A stretch of DNA of 64,000 nt from positions 25,821,869 through 25,885,868 of the forward strand of contig JAYGXS010000005.1 in NCBI GenBank assembly GCA_036362985.1, in the 5' to 3' direction. The translations under genes were made by a program, and so were the position numbers. The notes under the pieces were generated by a model. The model made no database searches. It saw nothing but the letters and a program-made list of their open reading frames with translations, and had not been told where the DNA came from. The DNA comes from Ligula intestinalis (lineage: Eukaryota > Platyhelminthes > Cestoda > Diphyllobothriidea > Diphyllobothriidae). This document shows, one piece after another, positions 24,128-36,599 of the stretch. Every line of letters starts with the position of its first letter. Within the stretch, counting starts at the first letter, position 1.

Positions 24128-26436
24128 TTTCAAAACACGAGATGACGCCCCACTCGATCATATCCTGACTAACTATCCAAAGCTTTTTGCTGTAAAAAAT
24201 AGAGCTCCATTGGCAGGCTCAGACCATTCCGTACTGCTCTGTCAACCAAAAAGTCTATTCTAAGACCAACAAAGGGCTATTAGTAACGCCCGAGAGGAAA
24301 TTACACATTCGTGACACGTCCCCACATAATAGTTCCTTGCTTCAGACTTGTATATCTGAATGCATTCCCATCTTTCTCAAAAACAGAAATGTCGAGTCGT
24401 GTTCGAGTTATCTTACAACATTTCTCAACGGAATTTTTAATATTTGTTGTCCTTTTGACACGGTCATGGTTAGACCAGACCGAATATCTTCTCCCCACTT
24501 AAAAACTTTGAGAAGAGACAAGGAACTGTTCTACAAACTAGGTTTACGAGAAAGATTGAAGGACGTTAATGCCCTTATAAAACGCGAGATCGCAAGACTA
24601 AATGACCTTTTTGTTAGTCAGTTATTGACTTCTTCTACATCTTCTTCTCCTCTCTCTTCATCCGAAATATGAAAAAGTCTTAAAAGTCTCACTGGTCAAC
24701 GCAATACGCTGGCACATGTTGACGCTGACCTAGACAGCTTAAACTCAAACTTCATCCATACTCCCACCGAGTCCTATCTCCCGACAAATGATATTTCATT
24801 ACCACCAAGTGATTTTTCTCCAGTGTCTGTGGCAACAGTGATGAAACACCTAAACAAGGTTAAAGGTACAACAGCTGCCGGACCAGATGGTGTCTCTCCA
24901 TTTTTCCTTAAATCTTGCTCTCTTCAATTAGCTCCTGTATTGGCACATCTTATTAATTTATCTTTCATGGAGTCCAAGATTCCTGACGGTTGGCTTTCGA
25001 TCAAAATCACTCCTATCCCGAAAAAACCCACTTCAACGGGTCCCAAATCCTTTCGCCCAATCGCCTGCTCTTCTGCACTCCTCAAACTTACAGAACGAGT
25101 CGGTTTGGACATCATTAAGCCGTTTTCATCCACTTTTTCTGATCCCTTGCGGTTTGCGTATAAGGCGAGGCGTAGTACACTAGATGCAGTTGCTTAAGTA
25201 GTCCACTCTGCTCTTAGGGACTTGGATAAGGGATGCCGTGCTTACGCGTGTGCTTTTCTTGACTATTCCTCAGCCTTCAACACGATCCCGCGCCATCTTC
25301 TTCTTAGTAAAACCTCTGCATGTGGCTCTCCCGGCTGGGTTGTCTCATGGCTAAGGGACTATTTTTCTTCCCGCACCCAATTCGTTTAGACCGGGAAGCG
25401 AAAATCCACGGTCCTTCCCAACAATTGTGGAGTTCTGCAGGGGTCTATATTATCCCCTCATCCTTTTTCCCTCCATACTGATGACCTACGATCTCCAAAC
25501 GCATGTTTGTTTGCCAAATACGCTGACAATATGGCTGTCGGCCATCCTCTCAAAAGCCAGACCCATCTCCAAACACTGAAGGATGGACTGGACCATGTCA
25601 CAGCATGGTCGTCAGAAAATGGCCTTTTACTTAATGAGCGGAAGTCAGTCCAGTGCATTTTTCGGCTGTGACCCCCTACCAGCCCTGAAACCATTGACTT
25701 TCTGCCCAACAATGTATCCTCCTTCCGATACCTTGGTGTAACACTTGCTTCCAACCTCTCATTTACTCTTCATATTGAAGACCTTTTTATAAAAATCCAC
25801 AAACTTTTGTATTATGTCCGCCGCTTGCGTTCATATCGCACCCCACAAGCTCTCATCTGGCGTTTTATAGATGCCTGTATCCTCCCTCTTATTCTTTATT
25901 GCTCTCCAGTTACTTTTCCAGCACTACTCAAGAAAGACTTGCTTATTATTAAACGTATTCTCCGCATGCTCTCTTCAGCTGCCGGTTATTCCTATGTTTT
26001 TTTAGCTGACCTCATCATACAGTGACATTTTAAATCGGTCAAGAATTTCGTGGACCGTATTCTAAGTGAGAGCGCTCACCCTCTCCACTCTGAATTAATG
26101 GCTGCGAAATCTTCTCGTACCATGCGCCGAAGCTTCCGTCATATGACCTGCCGTACATCGGCCTACCAGTACTCGGTACTCCCATTCTTAGCACGATTTC
26201 TCAAGTGTGAAGAAATGGAAATTGAGAAGCTGAAGGCAGACCTGTCTCCATAACAGATGTGGTAACTGTGTCGACTTCTTACATTGAGCATTTTGTTATA
26301 TTTGACCGTTTACTCTTGAGCTTTTTGGACCCCATAATTGATCTTATTTTTACTCTCCGTGAATGGAGCCACTTTTTTGCTGAAAATTTGGATATTATCA
26401 TCAAAATATAGTTCTCTGTCTATCTATCTATCTATC
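24128..26436 (+). pseudogene. 5'-truncated non-LTR retrotransposon (CR1/jockey-like LINE) with end of endonuclease and full RT
   Basis: The element starts inside the endonuclease C-terminus (DHILTNYPKLF, then AGSDHSVLLC at 24,150-24,230). It continues with the pre-RT region and RT motifs: AAGPDGVSPFFLKSC (24,875), PIPKKPTSTGPKSFRPIA (25,015), RFAYKARRSTLDAVA, FLDYSSAFNTIPRHLL (motif A, 25,255), a GVLQGS turn (25,430), and motif C as YADN instead of YADD (25,520). The thumb and C-terminus run to LKADLSP at 26,250. The 3' end carries (TATC)n at 26,419-26,436. Stops at about 24,670, 25,196, 25,388, 25,669 and 26,023 plus the YADN change show that it is inactive. Clade assignment is inferred from motif style only. 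Confidence 0.9.
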
Positions 26437-28657
26437 AAATTTAACACAGGGCCACAGGGTACTGGCGCAAGCGCCACGCCTTGGCATTACCGATGTTCCA
26501 ATGAATAAATGATGCTAGCTGTTCGCTGTTTTGGCGCATTCGCAATTTTTCAGGTCTGAAGATGAACTGAGGTTTCAGTTTCGAAAACTCACTTTAAAAA
26601 CCATAACTTCTCAAAGCTCTTTCTCGACATCATTAAATTTCATGGGATGCCGATTTCGCTGTTCAATAGCAAATATTATTCTTCGCTATGAGAATACTGT
26701 GCTTATGGCATTTTATTTCGGGGTCAATGTGTTACCTCACTTGCAGCTGCACAGACGTGTTTAACTATTAGGCACCGGTGTAGTAAGAAGAATAAATTAA
26801 GAAATGATCACACTCCACCTTTAGGTCGCGTGTGCTATTGCAAGTTAGTTTTTACCATAGAACGGTTATTTGGCTGGCATCTGGGGAAAATTTATCGTGT
26901 ATATTTTTTGCACATCAGGTGTACTAATATTAACCAGTGAGTAAGTCGGTAAAGTATAGCAAAACAGGATCACGCCACACAAGTAAATGTAAGCCTAACT
27001 AGGACACAATGTTTTTTGAGGTTTGGCAGTTCAGGTTCCTCGTATCTGGCTATTTGGATAACCAACAGAACGCTAGAAATGCACCATCCAGATGTCAACT
27101 TGTATGCTGCACTTGATAGGACACGTGCACAAGTGATGAAGAACATTCGACGCCGTCTAGAGACCACACCTAAACTGCGGAATGTGATTTTGGACAGAGA
27201 GTATTCCTTCAGCCAACGAGTTGTACAATCCTGGTGTTCATCATAAAGCCAGACGGCAGCCAGCAGCATCATTAAAATGAAGCAAAATGCGACTCGAACA
27301 ACGGGATTTCTATTGCCAGCATTGGAAGCATATTTCAATTTTCCACTTGTCCTCCTATCATTTCATATTTTACTCTGATATGCCTTAACTTTACATTGCT
27401 GGTAAACATGAAATGGTACAGTTTTATTACTACTGCACTCAAGGAAATTTCCTTTCTACATTTATGCATTCATATAGAGATTATTCTGATCCGTTCAAAT
27501 TTTTCTGTACATTACTCCATGGAATAGATTAACGGTTCTTAGAAATGTGCAGTCCAACTGATTTGGGGCTACCGGATCTACATAGGTAACATTCGTGAGT
27601 ATCGATTGATTCTTAAGTATTGATCTACTATTCCTGTTGATAGTGCTTGTGGTAACGGTCAACCAATTAATGATTTAATCATGATTCTTCATGATAAATG
27701 CATACTCAATAATATATAATGATAAATATCCGCATCGACTGTAAGGAAACATTAAGCGGCACATTATGCCATAAGAATTATCGGCACTTACTTCAAGCAT
27801 AATTCCTCACAACGCTCTCTGCGATGACAGCCATATCCACCATCACGAAGGTCTTCCTGTGTGCATGAAATGCATTTATCTTCTTGGCATTTATAAAGGC
27901 AATGTTGTAGGTAATCTACAAAATAAGACATAAAAAACCAAATCGTATTAGGCACAACAAGTTAAAAGTAAATAAACAATCGGAAGAAGCAGAAGCTGAC
28001 ATGCCAACAAACAATGAAAATAAAAAAAGGAAGACATTTTATTGGAAAGGCTTCACGATAATTTATCAATATTAATTTTAAAAAATCAATACGTTGTTAT
28101 TCTTCATAAGTAGTGCTCAAAAAGAAACAATAATTCACAATATTTAGGCACAGCTACGAGATAGGCGATACACTTCGAAGGCAGTCAGCAAGATTTGAAG
28201 ATGCAGACAAGTTGACACTAGAAGCTAGCCGTAGCAGGTGTAATAGGATATAGCGATGGGACTCAAGGGAGTCTCATATGATTTCTTCGTTTATACAGCT
28301 AGTTATGTAGACTAGAGAGAAAATTTCTCTAAACATGAACCACTTTGCCAGCAAGATGGCTGTTAGTATCACTGCAATATTACATACTTACCTTCGGTAT
28401 TTGTCGGCTGTGTAGTTTCTCTCTGCTCTATCGTCGTGCGTAAATGATAGTAAAGAGTAGTGGCAAAATAAACACTTTTGCATCCGTAGAAACCCCAATG
28501 CAGGCAGAAACTGTCCAAGCATTCTGTTCATATGCATATGCGCATTTAGCAAATGCAAGAGATGGTGTTAACAGGCCTACGCCATATGAAGCCTGCGAGG
28601 ACGCCTGCTTTTATTATGAAAAATTCCCAATATTTTGCTGATCTTCTGTTTTAGTGA
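26437..28657. other. No recognised gene
   Basis: A 76-codon plus-strand frame at 27,016-27,246 (LYAALDRTRAQVMKNIRRR) and an overlapping 122-codon minus-strand frame look protein-like in composition, but I cannot assign either to a family and see no splice or promoter context. The rest is AT-rich without features. Confidence 0.4.
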
Positions 28658-28863
28658 TTGCGTTCATATCGCACCCCACAAGCTCTCATCTGGCGTTTTA
28701 TAGATGCCTGTATCCCCCCTCTTATTCTTTATTGCTCTCCAGTTACTTTTCCAGCACTACTCAAGAAAGACTTGCTTATTATTAAACGTATTCTCCGCAT
28801 GCTCTCTTCAGCTGCCGGTTATTCCTATGTTTTTTTAGCTGACCTCATCATACAGTGACATTT
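28658..28863 (+). repeat. 206-bp near-identical copy of an internal LINE segment
   Basis: It matches 25,825-26,030 with a single visible substitution (TATCCTCCCTC versus TATCCCCCCTC). The segment encodes LRSYRTPQALIWRFIDAC onwards to the stop after DLIIQ. Both ends lie inside the LINE; the LINE 3' end and tail are absent. It therefore does not look like an ordinary truncated retrotransposition product. Confidence 0.95.
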
Positions 28864-29505
28864 CGCTTCGCTTCTGTGGCGGTAGTGCCAATTAAAATTA
28901 TGCACAAGAAATTGCATAAAGGTATACAGAACCCGCTGAAAATCGTGCAGCATGCTGACATATGCAAAAGTTTGATACCCTTTCGACAACTGGCAGCTTA
29001 TGAGACTGATTATCATGAAGTGTATTCTAGAGTCATGTTAGCCAGAATAGGATGCGAGCTTTTTCACGTGTTTCGTTCTGACCACTAGCAACGCACAAGA
29101 GGCTTCTTATGTAGTACGTATTTCTATCATTGATTTTCAGTGTCCTTATAAATTCAAATATATTTTATGGAAACACGCACGAAAAAATGTGTTTCTTGTA
29201 CTTGTTTGATAGCAAAATACACATCATGCAATTGGTATACTTGAAGAAAGCGCATCTTTCGGTTTTGAAAAAGGTTAATATTTATGAGCTTCTTTAAAAT
29301 GTTAACGTGGTCATTCATAGAACATTGTATCCCTCAATGCTGTTAATACTGCATTAAAACATGCTCCACATTTATTGACAGCTATGTAACTTTTTCTTGA
29401 AATTGTAGGCGCAATTGCGCATTTGCAGGTGCGTTAATGCACGGTTTGACAGTTTGGCGTTTAGTAATCGTTAATGTTTGCCATCTTTTTGATTAGCTGC
29501 TCGCG

Positions 29506-29835
29506 CTAATTTTTGAATGGTTTGCTGATGCACACAGCCAGCATTTCGCGTACATGTGGCCTGCATATATTAACTTTCCTTCCACGACCTGAACGCAGAA
29601 AACTCTCATCAACTATGTTGTCCGTATTATTTGTGAGCCTACATATTTTGTAGGATGCGGCCTCTTTTCGAAATAGGATGTCCATTGGGTGCACTTTTGA
29701 GTTTTTCAATTTACAGTCAATGCTCTTGTCAAGGACGTCTGCGTGGCTCCTTATAATTTTAACATGAAAAAATGTTGACTTCGTCGTTTTTTCTTGTAGT
29801 ATGTTCTTTTCCTTTTGTAGAAGTATTCCATACAA
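29506..29835 (-). CDS. Hypothetical 109-codon frame in block E of the composite repeat
   Basis: The frame is lysine- and arginine-rich and contains KVHPMDILFRKEAASYKICR and LRSGRGRKVNICRPHV. I do not recognise the family. The homologous block at 32,680-33,060 does not keep the frame open, which argues against selection on this protein. It is listed only because it is the longest frame in the composite repeat and could be the remnant of a coding domain of a parent element. Confidence 0.2.
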   Translation of the reverse strand: MYGILLQKEKNILQEKTTKSTFFHVKIIRSHADVLDKSIDCKLKNSKVHPMDILFRKEAASYKICRLTNNTDNIVDESFLRSGRGRKVNICRPHVREMLAVCISKPFKN

Positions 29836-30099
29836 ACCTTTAATCCTGTTATATTTACGCTTAAATTTATATATTTATGCATATCCGTTGATGAGGCTTT
29901 ATTTAGCAAAAATATAATGGCATCCTTAAAATTCCAGATGTTTGCTGAAATAATTGTTGTTTGTTTAGCCTATTATCATAAGCTATACGAATTATTGTAG
30001 TTTTTACATCAACCTCGTATTCAAAGTTGACGATATTGTCTTCAAGGTCAATATGATGGTTCCTTTTAGCACACCTTATTAGTTTAAATGTACTAGAAG

Positions 30100-30875
30100 C
30101 AAATACGACTTCGAACGTCTAAGTCATGACCGGCTATTTAGGTAAGGACAGCGCTTGAGTTAACTCCTTCTACTGTAAGAGACATTTGGTGCCTCAAGGT
30201 TCCAAAATGTGTCCTTAAACGGTGAGTTAATGTGCAAACAAATATGACCTCGATTGCCCAAGGCTTGGCAGGCATTTTAGGTTAGGACTACATCCTACCT
30301 TTGTCACCAGTGCTTGGGGTAACTGCTTCTGCTGTAAGAGAAATGTGGTGCCTCAAGTTTCCAAAATATGTCCTTAACCGGTAAGCTAATGTGCAAGCAA
30401 ATATGACCTCATTTGCCCCAAACACGGCCAGCATTTCAGGTAAGAACTACGTCTTACAATTGTCACCAACTCTTGAGGTTACCTCTTCTGCTGTAAAAAA
30501 TATGATGACGCAGGTGTTCAATATACATCCTTAAACGATGAGCTAATGAAAAAACAAGTATGAGCTAGACCGTTTATGTCACGGCCGGCATTTTAGGTTA
30601 TGATTATGTCTTACCTTTGTCGCCAGCGCTTGGGTTAACTTCTTCGGCTGTAAGATAAATTTGATGCCTCAAGTGTTCAATGTATATTCTTAAACGGTGT
30701 GGCAATGTGAAAACAAATATGAACTAGATCGTGTAAGTCACGGCCGGCTACTTCAGTTAGGACTACGTCTTTACTTTGTCACCAACATTTGGGGCAACTT
30801 CATATGCTGTAAGGAAAATATGATGCTTCAAGTTTATAAGTATATCCGTAAACGGGATGCCAATGCACACAACAT
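30100..30875 (+). repeat. Tandem array of about 157-bp units, array 2 (about five units)
   Basis: The AAATATGACCTCGAT-like motif recurs at 30,102, 30,240, 30,399, 30,556, 30,716 and 30,871 (spacing 138, 159, 157, 160, 155). Unit content is the same as in array 1, including CTTACCTTTGTCACCAG, CTGTAAGAGAAATGTGG and GCCTCAAGTTTCC. The flanking block B is also shared. Confidence 0.9.
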
Positions 30876-31554
30876 ATGAGCTTGTTTGACATAGCTATTT
30901 CAGACAGTGTAGATGTTGCAAGCTGAAGCGTCTCATAGTGCGGTACATTCGTTCAAATTCTTACACATTTTAACAGAGTAAGCATTGCCTTAATTGTAGT
31001 GCTTGCTCTTTTACGTAGTCGAACGTGCTGTCGTTGGACCTATTGGGTAATGCACTTGCCTTCAACTTTCGAAAAATAAACGAGGAGTGTAATTCAAATT
31101 TTTAATGCGTTTTTCCATATATTGAGTGTTTCTCACTGCAATGGTGTAGTAAGCCACCATGTATTAGTGTGGCTGCTAATTAACATTTGCATCCCTACGC
31201 CAACAGTAGTCACCGAAATTCATGCAACTTGCCCATATGTCCCTAATCGGCATGGAGTCTGCTTGTGATACTGAGGCGGCTTTCGAATTTGAGCCACCCA
31301 TTTTTCGCTCTCCATTCACGTAGGAATTTATTTTCCTATACCATTGTTTCTAATCCTCTGCTTTGTTTGTCTGCATTTGTTATTATGAGGTCATATCTAC
31401 AGTATACTACTACCTTTTTAAATGCACGAAAACAATTTTTTTTTATCTACAACAGATCACCATCGCAATATTTGTCAAATGCGGCCAATCTGTCACACAT
31501 GCAACTCACCACCAACACCAACATCAAAAATTCTCCGAAAGATGACAACACGAA

Positions 31555-31760
31555 GATAAAAGCGTGTGAAGAAGTGCAAATGGATAAGTTGAAAGCCGAT
31601 CTGTCTCCATAGTTGATGTGAATGTCGTGATATCTTGCCTTGTGAGTATTACATGAACTTTTAGCTTTGTCCTCTTAAAAATGCTCCTTTGTTTACCTTA
31701 CTATCTGCTCTCCGTGAATGGAGCCATTTTTGCTGAAAATTCAGGTTTGTAAAATCCTTA
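31555..31760 (+). pseudogene. 3' end fragment of the same LINE family as 24.1-26.4 kb
   Basis: The frame ends with KLKADLSP at 31,609, as does the LINE at 26,250, and the 3' untranslated part shares CTCCGTGAATGGAGCCA, TTTTTGCTGAAAATT and flanking blocks. It is followed by a pyrimidine-rich CTTCTTCTTCTT tail. Upstream similarity fades quickly, so this is a strongly 5'-truncated copy. Confidence 0.65.
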
Positions 31761-33864
31761 ATATAGCCTTCTTCTTCTTATTCTCTCTTTAAATTTATTT
31801 TGAATTCATTTCCGTTATGATAGGATGCGGGCTCTTTAACGACCTTCGTTCTGGACCACCAGTAGAACACATTCATTCCAAAAACTGACTGCTTGTGTAA
31901 AATTCCTTTTTTATTTATTATTTTGACTGCCTTTATAAATTCAAATATATTATATGGAAAAGATGCAGGAAAAAATTATTTCCTTTTTTTAAAAAACAAA
32001 TTACGCTTTCTCTGAAATTTATTCTCAAATAGATGTTATCTTCCGGTTTTGAAAAAGTTCCCAATTATGAGCTTCTTTCCAATTGTGAGGTGTTTATTTA
32101 TAATACATCGTATGCGTTAATTTATAAATGATGCCTGTGCTGCATAAAACATGTTTCATATTTATTGTAAACTATGTGACTTCTGCCTCAAAAACAAGGC
32201 GAACGCTTGCATTTTCTGTAACAGGATGTACACAAATCGCAACTTTTCAAAATTAAATTCGGATGTAGCAGTCATTAGGTTAAAAATATTAAGCAATTTA
32301 TAAATATTTCTGAAGCCGAAAGATTTTCTTTCATTGAGTGTACAATTTAAAGAAGGTGTCATTTGATATCAAACAAGTTCGAGAAATATTTTGTTCGTAA
32401 GTAATTTTCATCAAATATATTTGAATTGATTTAGACAGTTAATATAAATGATGAAAATGCACAGTATGTAAATAGCCAGTTTTTCAAATATACGTGATTT
32501 GTGTTTAGGACGAAGCTTACTAAAAATCCTGCATCAAATGATCACTTAAATCACTTAAGAATACACCACAGGTTAATCAATATCACGACCTGAGTAAATG
32601 CCGTTTAGCGAAAGAGTATCAGCCTTTCGCATATGTCGATATGTTAGGTGATCTTTGGCGTCTACTGCATATTAGCTTGCCTGCTGGACCTTAAACGCAG
32701 AAAACTCTCATTAGTTATATCGTCCATTTTATCTTTGAGCCTAAACATTTCGTACGATGTGAACTCTTTTCGAAATAAGATGTCCATGGGGCGTACTTTT
32801 GAATTCCTTGATAATTAGTTAATGTTCTTGCCAACGGCTTCCACGTGCGTCCTTAAAATTTTTGACCAGAATATGTGTTGCCTTTATAGTTTTTGCTTGG
32901 ATTATATTCTTCTCCCGTTATAGTGGTGGGGGTAACAACGTTATATTTATGCATATCCGAAGGCTGGGCTTCTTTGTGCAGAAATATAATGCTATTTTTA
33001 TAATGGCAGGTGTTTGCCAAACTATTTAAACGTTCTTTTGCCTATTGTCGTTAATCATATAAATTGTCGTAAATTTACATCAACCTTTGTATTCCATTTT
33101 GACGATAGTGTTTCCATGGTCAATATATTAGTTCCTTGCGAACACCTTATTAGTTCAAATGGGCTACAAGGTCGATGTTAAAGGATAAAACCACAATGTG
33201 GCACCGCGTATACACATGTGGAATGTGATCTTAAAATTTATCGTGCTAACCGAAGGCACGAAAATCAAGCAAAAGCTTAAAGGGTGAACATAGGATGGCA
33301 TACCGGGTGTTCTGTTCAAAAACGCCACAATACCTGAAGAAGGGGTCATTAAAGATAAGATGAAATCTCATGAACTAATTTTAATTCTAGCAGTTTATAA
33401 AATTTATCTGCTACAATACAATGCCGTTTAACTGTGCAGTGTAAAACAATGGCTAAAATATTAAAATAGCTTTTCTGGATGTTGGTATAAAGTAGTTATA
33501 AGGGATAGTAAGCGTTATTCTAATCGGTATCTTCGTTTTTGTGACATTGTTTACCAAGGAAACGACTGAATGAAAGGTAAAAAACATCCTGAACATCACA
33601 CAATGTAGCACTGCCACTACCAGTGGTTTGCTTACCTAAAAGGCAAATAAATGCATAGGCAATTTTCGATCCCGAAACTGTCATCATGATAGCGTTCTCC
33701 GTTGGATTATAGCTGTTTAAATGAAATGAAATAAATGTTCACATGTCATCTGACTTTAAAAAAAGTGACATATTTTGTGGTCAGGCTAGTTGAAATTTAT
33801 TAGAATTAAACACATAGCTCCGTCACTTACCGGTAGTTCACAGGCTACCAGTACGTGTGTTTGC

Positions 33865-34395
33865 TCACCAGAGCTAAGTCAACTATAAAAATGCAGCAAA
33901 GGAAGCCCTCCGCGAAGTAAAGCACCCCAGCCAGTCAGTGAGGCGCACGTCATAACCCAGTCGAAAACAAACCTCTCTGGCACAGGAGCTTTTCACTATA
34001 TGGTTTGTTTTGTTCATAGGGGTTTTGCTGGTCCCTCGCGCTGCTGCGAGTTTTCCCCAGCTCCGCGGTTAAGAGAACTGAGAACACAAGCAGATCAGCT
34101 GGGGGGGGGGGGGGACGTTGGGTCATCACATGACAAAGGAAAAGCGTTGTGGAAAATAAAACGCTTCAACCACAGCACTTGGCATCTATGTGAATTAAGG
34201 TCCTCTGTGTTTTCGGGAAGAGAGTTGGGAATAAAAATCAATTAGGTTTTTGCCGGCAGCGGGCAAAAAAGTCTATGGCTTAAAAGTGTTTCTGTCTGTT
34301 TTGCAATAGAGGAGAACAGTGCAAAGCAGGGTGGATAGTTGAATTGCCACGAAAGAATCTGCGCTATTTGGTGTTGAAGATTTCACGTATCAATG
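33865..34395 (+). repeat. Direct repeat pair, left copy (about 530 bp)
   Basis: It matches 39,655-40,185 along its length: CCAGCCAGTCAGTGAGGCGCAC, TATGGTTTGTTTTGTTCATAGGG, AAACGCTTCAACCACAGCAC, GTTTCTGTCTGTTTTGCAA and TATTTGGTGTTGAAGATTTCAC. The copies sit 5.8 kb apart in the same orientation. They could be LTRs or solo insertions of a non-autonomous element, but I see no clear TG...CA ends. A G-homopolymer run lies near 34,100. Confidence 0.8.
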
Positions 34396-34880
34396 TGCAA
34401 TACATATATCCGCAAATCTTAACACTTTTAACAGTAATTCAACTCCTTATATCCAGATTTGCATCCTTCTGGTGCCTCGTATTACGCATAAAATTTTTTT
34501 ACGAAAAAATATCTGATTGACTGACAGAAAAGTCGTATTGGTCAGTGTTTAAATCCCAAGGCCTGGTCTTCAGCTGTAAGCTAATGAGCCAACTACACTT
34601 GAAGATATTTTAAACTGCTAATGCTAACCATATTAACATTACGAGAAACATGTATCAATCAGGTACATATGAGGGTATCGCACAACATCAAGAACGCTAC
34701 GGTCAAAGAGGCTTTTTGTACTCAAGCCATGGTGACCTGTCATCTAAAAATGCGTGTTACTTAATAGTGAATTGTGAGTAGAAGAGCAACATTTAAAAGA
34801 AGGACCTATATATTTCTCCTCAAGTTTCGCTAATTATAGAAATTATAACTTCATTTTCCATTTTCCGTCCTGTGGCAATA

Positions 34881-35260
34881 CAAGGTATCCCCAAAAAATG
34901 CAAACAAACATTTAATGATTGTAAACTTGGTGTTAATGATAATTTTATTGAATAAAAAATGTAGAAAGATCTACAGGAATGATTTGATTGTCATTTACAC
35001 TACAATATGACTGTATTTTAAAACATTGGATTAAGGGGAGGCCACTAGACATGAGTGCACGCATATAGCAAGTAATCTGTTACATACTGTGTGCAATTCC
35101 ATTGGTTCGCGTTATCTGCAGTATCTCAATTAATATGAACATTATTTTGAGAACAATGAAGTGAAAACTATAAAAAATAGAAATAATTTAATTATAAAAT
35201 TATTATAAATGCCAAGTTTACGAAGGGTTTAACTGTGCATACATTTTTTGGGACACTCTG
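34881..35260. mobile_element. Mariner-type MITE, copy 1 (380 bp)
   Basis: Bounded by TA dinucleotides at 34,879-34,880 and 35,261-35,262. The termini are inverted: CAAGGTATCCCCAAAAAATG on the left and CATTTTTTGGGACACTCTG on the right. The interior has no coding capacity. TA target duplications and a CAGGGTGTCCCAAAAAATGC-like terminus are typical of Tc1/mariner derivatives. Confidence 0.75.
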
Positions 35261-35796
35261 TATAACGACATTAAATGTGTAAATGTAAAGTCACTTTATG
35301 CCACTTCATTAAAGAAAGAAGGCTTTCACGTTTGATATCCCGCTTCGTACTTCAGATCCAAAAGTTCAAAAGATTTCCCCCTTTACAATAGTACATAATA
35401 AAAATTTAGGCTTAACATCAGCAATAGGTGCGAGCCAGACGCAAACTGCTGCAATCTATCAGAGTTTCTGAGCAAATGGGAATCAATTTGGCGTGAAAAA
35501 GTGTGAACAGTGTCTGAGGGGACCACCTCATCAATAAGTCCGTTCCACGATCCGATGTCTGTCTGTGCGGCAGCTTACTCTGCAGTTCGAAGGGATGATC
35601 CTGCAGATGATCAGTCCTGGCCAATTCTAGGGTGAACTCACAGCCTCTGAGAATTCGGTAGGTTTGGATCAGGTAACCATGGACATGCCTATAATTGAGT
35701 ACGGCAGAAGACCACGATTCTTGATCATTTTCATAGCCCTCGCTTGCATTCGTTCAGGTGCAGATAATTACTTTTATGCTCCGTCCTGTGTTAATA

Positions 35797-36190
35797 CAGG
35801 CTGTCCCAAAAAATGCATACTTATTTTAAATGATTGTAAACTTGCTGTTTATGATAATTTATTAATTCAAAAATGCAAAAAGGTTTACAGGTATTTTTAT
35901 TGTTCTTTTCACTACAATTTGACTATGTTTTAAAACGTTGCATTGAGAAAAGACACTGAACATGAATGCATCCAAATAACAAGGAATGTTTGTCATATTA
36001 TTTGTTGTTCCACTTCTTTGCGTTGTCTGCACTGTCTGGATTAATATGAATGTCAATTTTAGACAATTTAACGAAAAAACAACCATGTGATACCTGCGAT
36101 TGTTTTTAAAGTTTTTTTTAATAATAAACTTATGTTAAACACCAAGTTTTCAATCAATTAACATATGTCTATATTTTTTGGGACACCCTG
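35797..36190. mobile_element. Mariner-type MITE, copy 2 (394 bp)
   Basis: The termini are better preserved than in copy 1: CAGGCTGTCCCAAAAAATGC on the left and ATTTTTTGGGACACCCTG on the right, flanked by TA on both sides (35,795-35,796 and 36,191-36,192). The interior is AT-rich and noncoding. It would need a mariner transposase supplied from elsewhere. Confidence 0.85.
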
Positions 36191-36599
36191 TATACAGGCA
36201 TTTACTGTGTCAAGGAAAAGTCACTTAATGCAATTTTATCAAGGAAAGAAGGCCTTCACGCTTGATTACCCGCTTCAAGCTTCATATCCAAAAATTTCAA
36301 ATTATTTCAGCCTTTACAATAGAACATAACACAAATGAAGGCCTAATATCAGCGTAAGATGAGAGCCAGATGCGAACTGCTGCAATCTTTCATAGTTTCT
36401 TAGCAAATGATAATCAATTTGGCGTTAAGAAGTGTCAACATTATCTGGGAGGACAACATAGTCAAAAAGACCGTTTCAACTTCCAATGGCTCTCTGCAAG
36501 TAGGCATTCCGTTTATATGCACCGGCTTCCTCTGCAGTTCGAAATGTATTTATTGGCCCACAGGCAAAAGAGCTCGATCGGCCGCGCCTAGGAGTAGGC

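Larger units (their letters stand above)
29000..33180 (+). repeat. Composite repeat, copies 3 and 4
   Basis: Block C is at 29,030-29,200 and 31,820-31,960. Block D is at 29,255-29,390 and 32,035-32,170. Block A is at 32,245-32,580. Block E is at 29,570-30,100 and 32,680-33,170 (CGCAGAAAACTCTCAT, TTTTCGAAATA.GATGTCCAT, CATCAACCT.GTATTC). The 157-bp array is at 30,100-30,875, and block B at 30,880-31,150. The same cyclic order holds as at 19.4-23.0 kb. A LINE 3' fragment (31,555-31,760) and the 206-bp LINE copy interrupt it. Confidence 0.65.

Noticed and set aside
26970..27338. 122-codon minus-strand frame with a hydrophobic segment, overlapping a 76-codon plus-strand frame
   Set aside because: No recognisable family and no conserved residues. 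The two frames shadow each other and there is no splice or promoter support.
29506..29835. Interpretation of the 109-codon frame as a transposase or other functional protein
   Set aside because: The homologous block at 32.7-33.1 kb is not open and no catalytic motif is visible, so function was not claimed.
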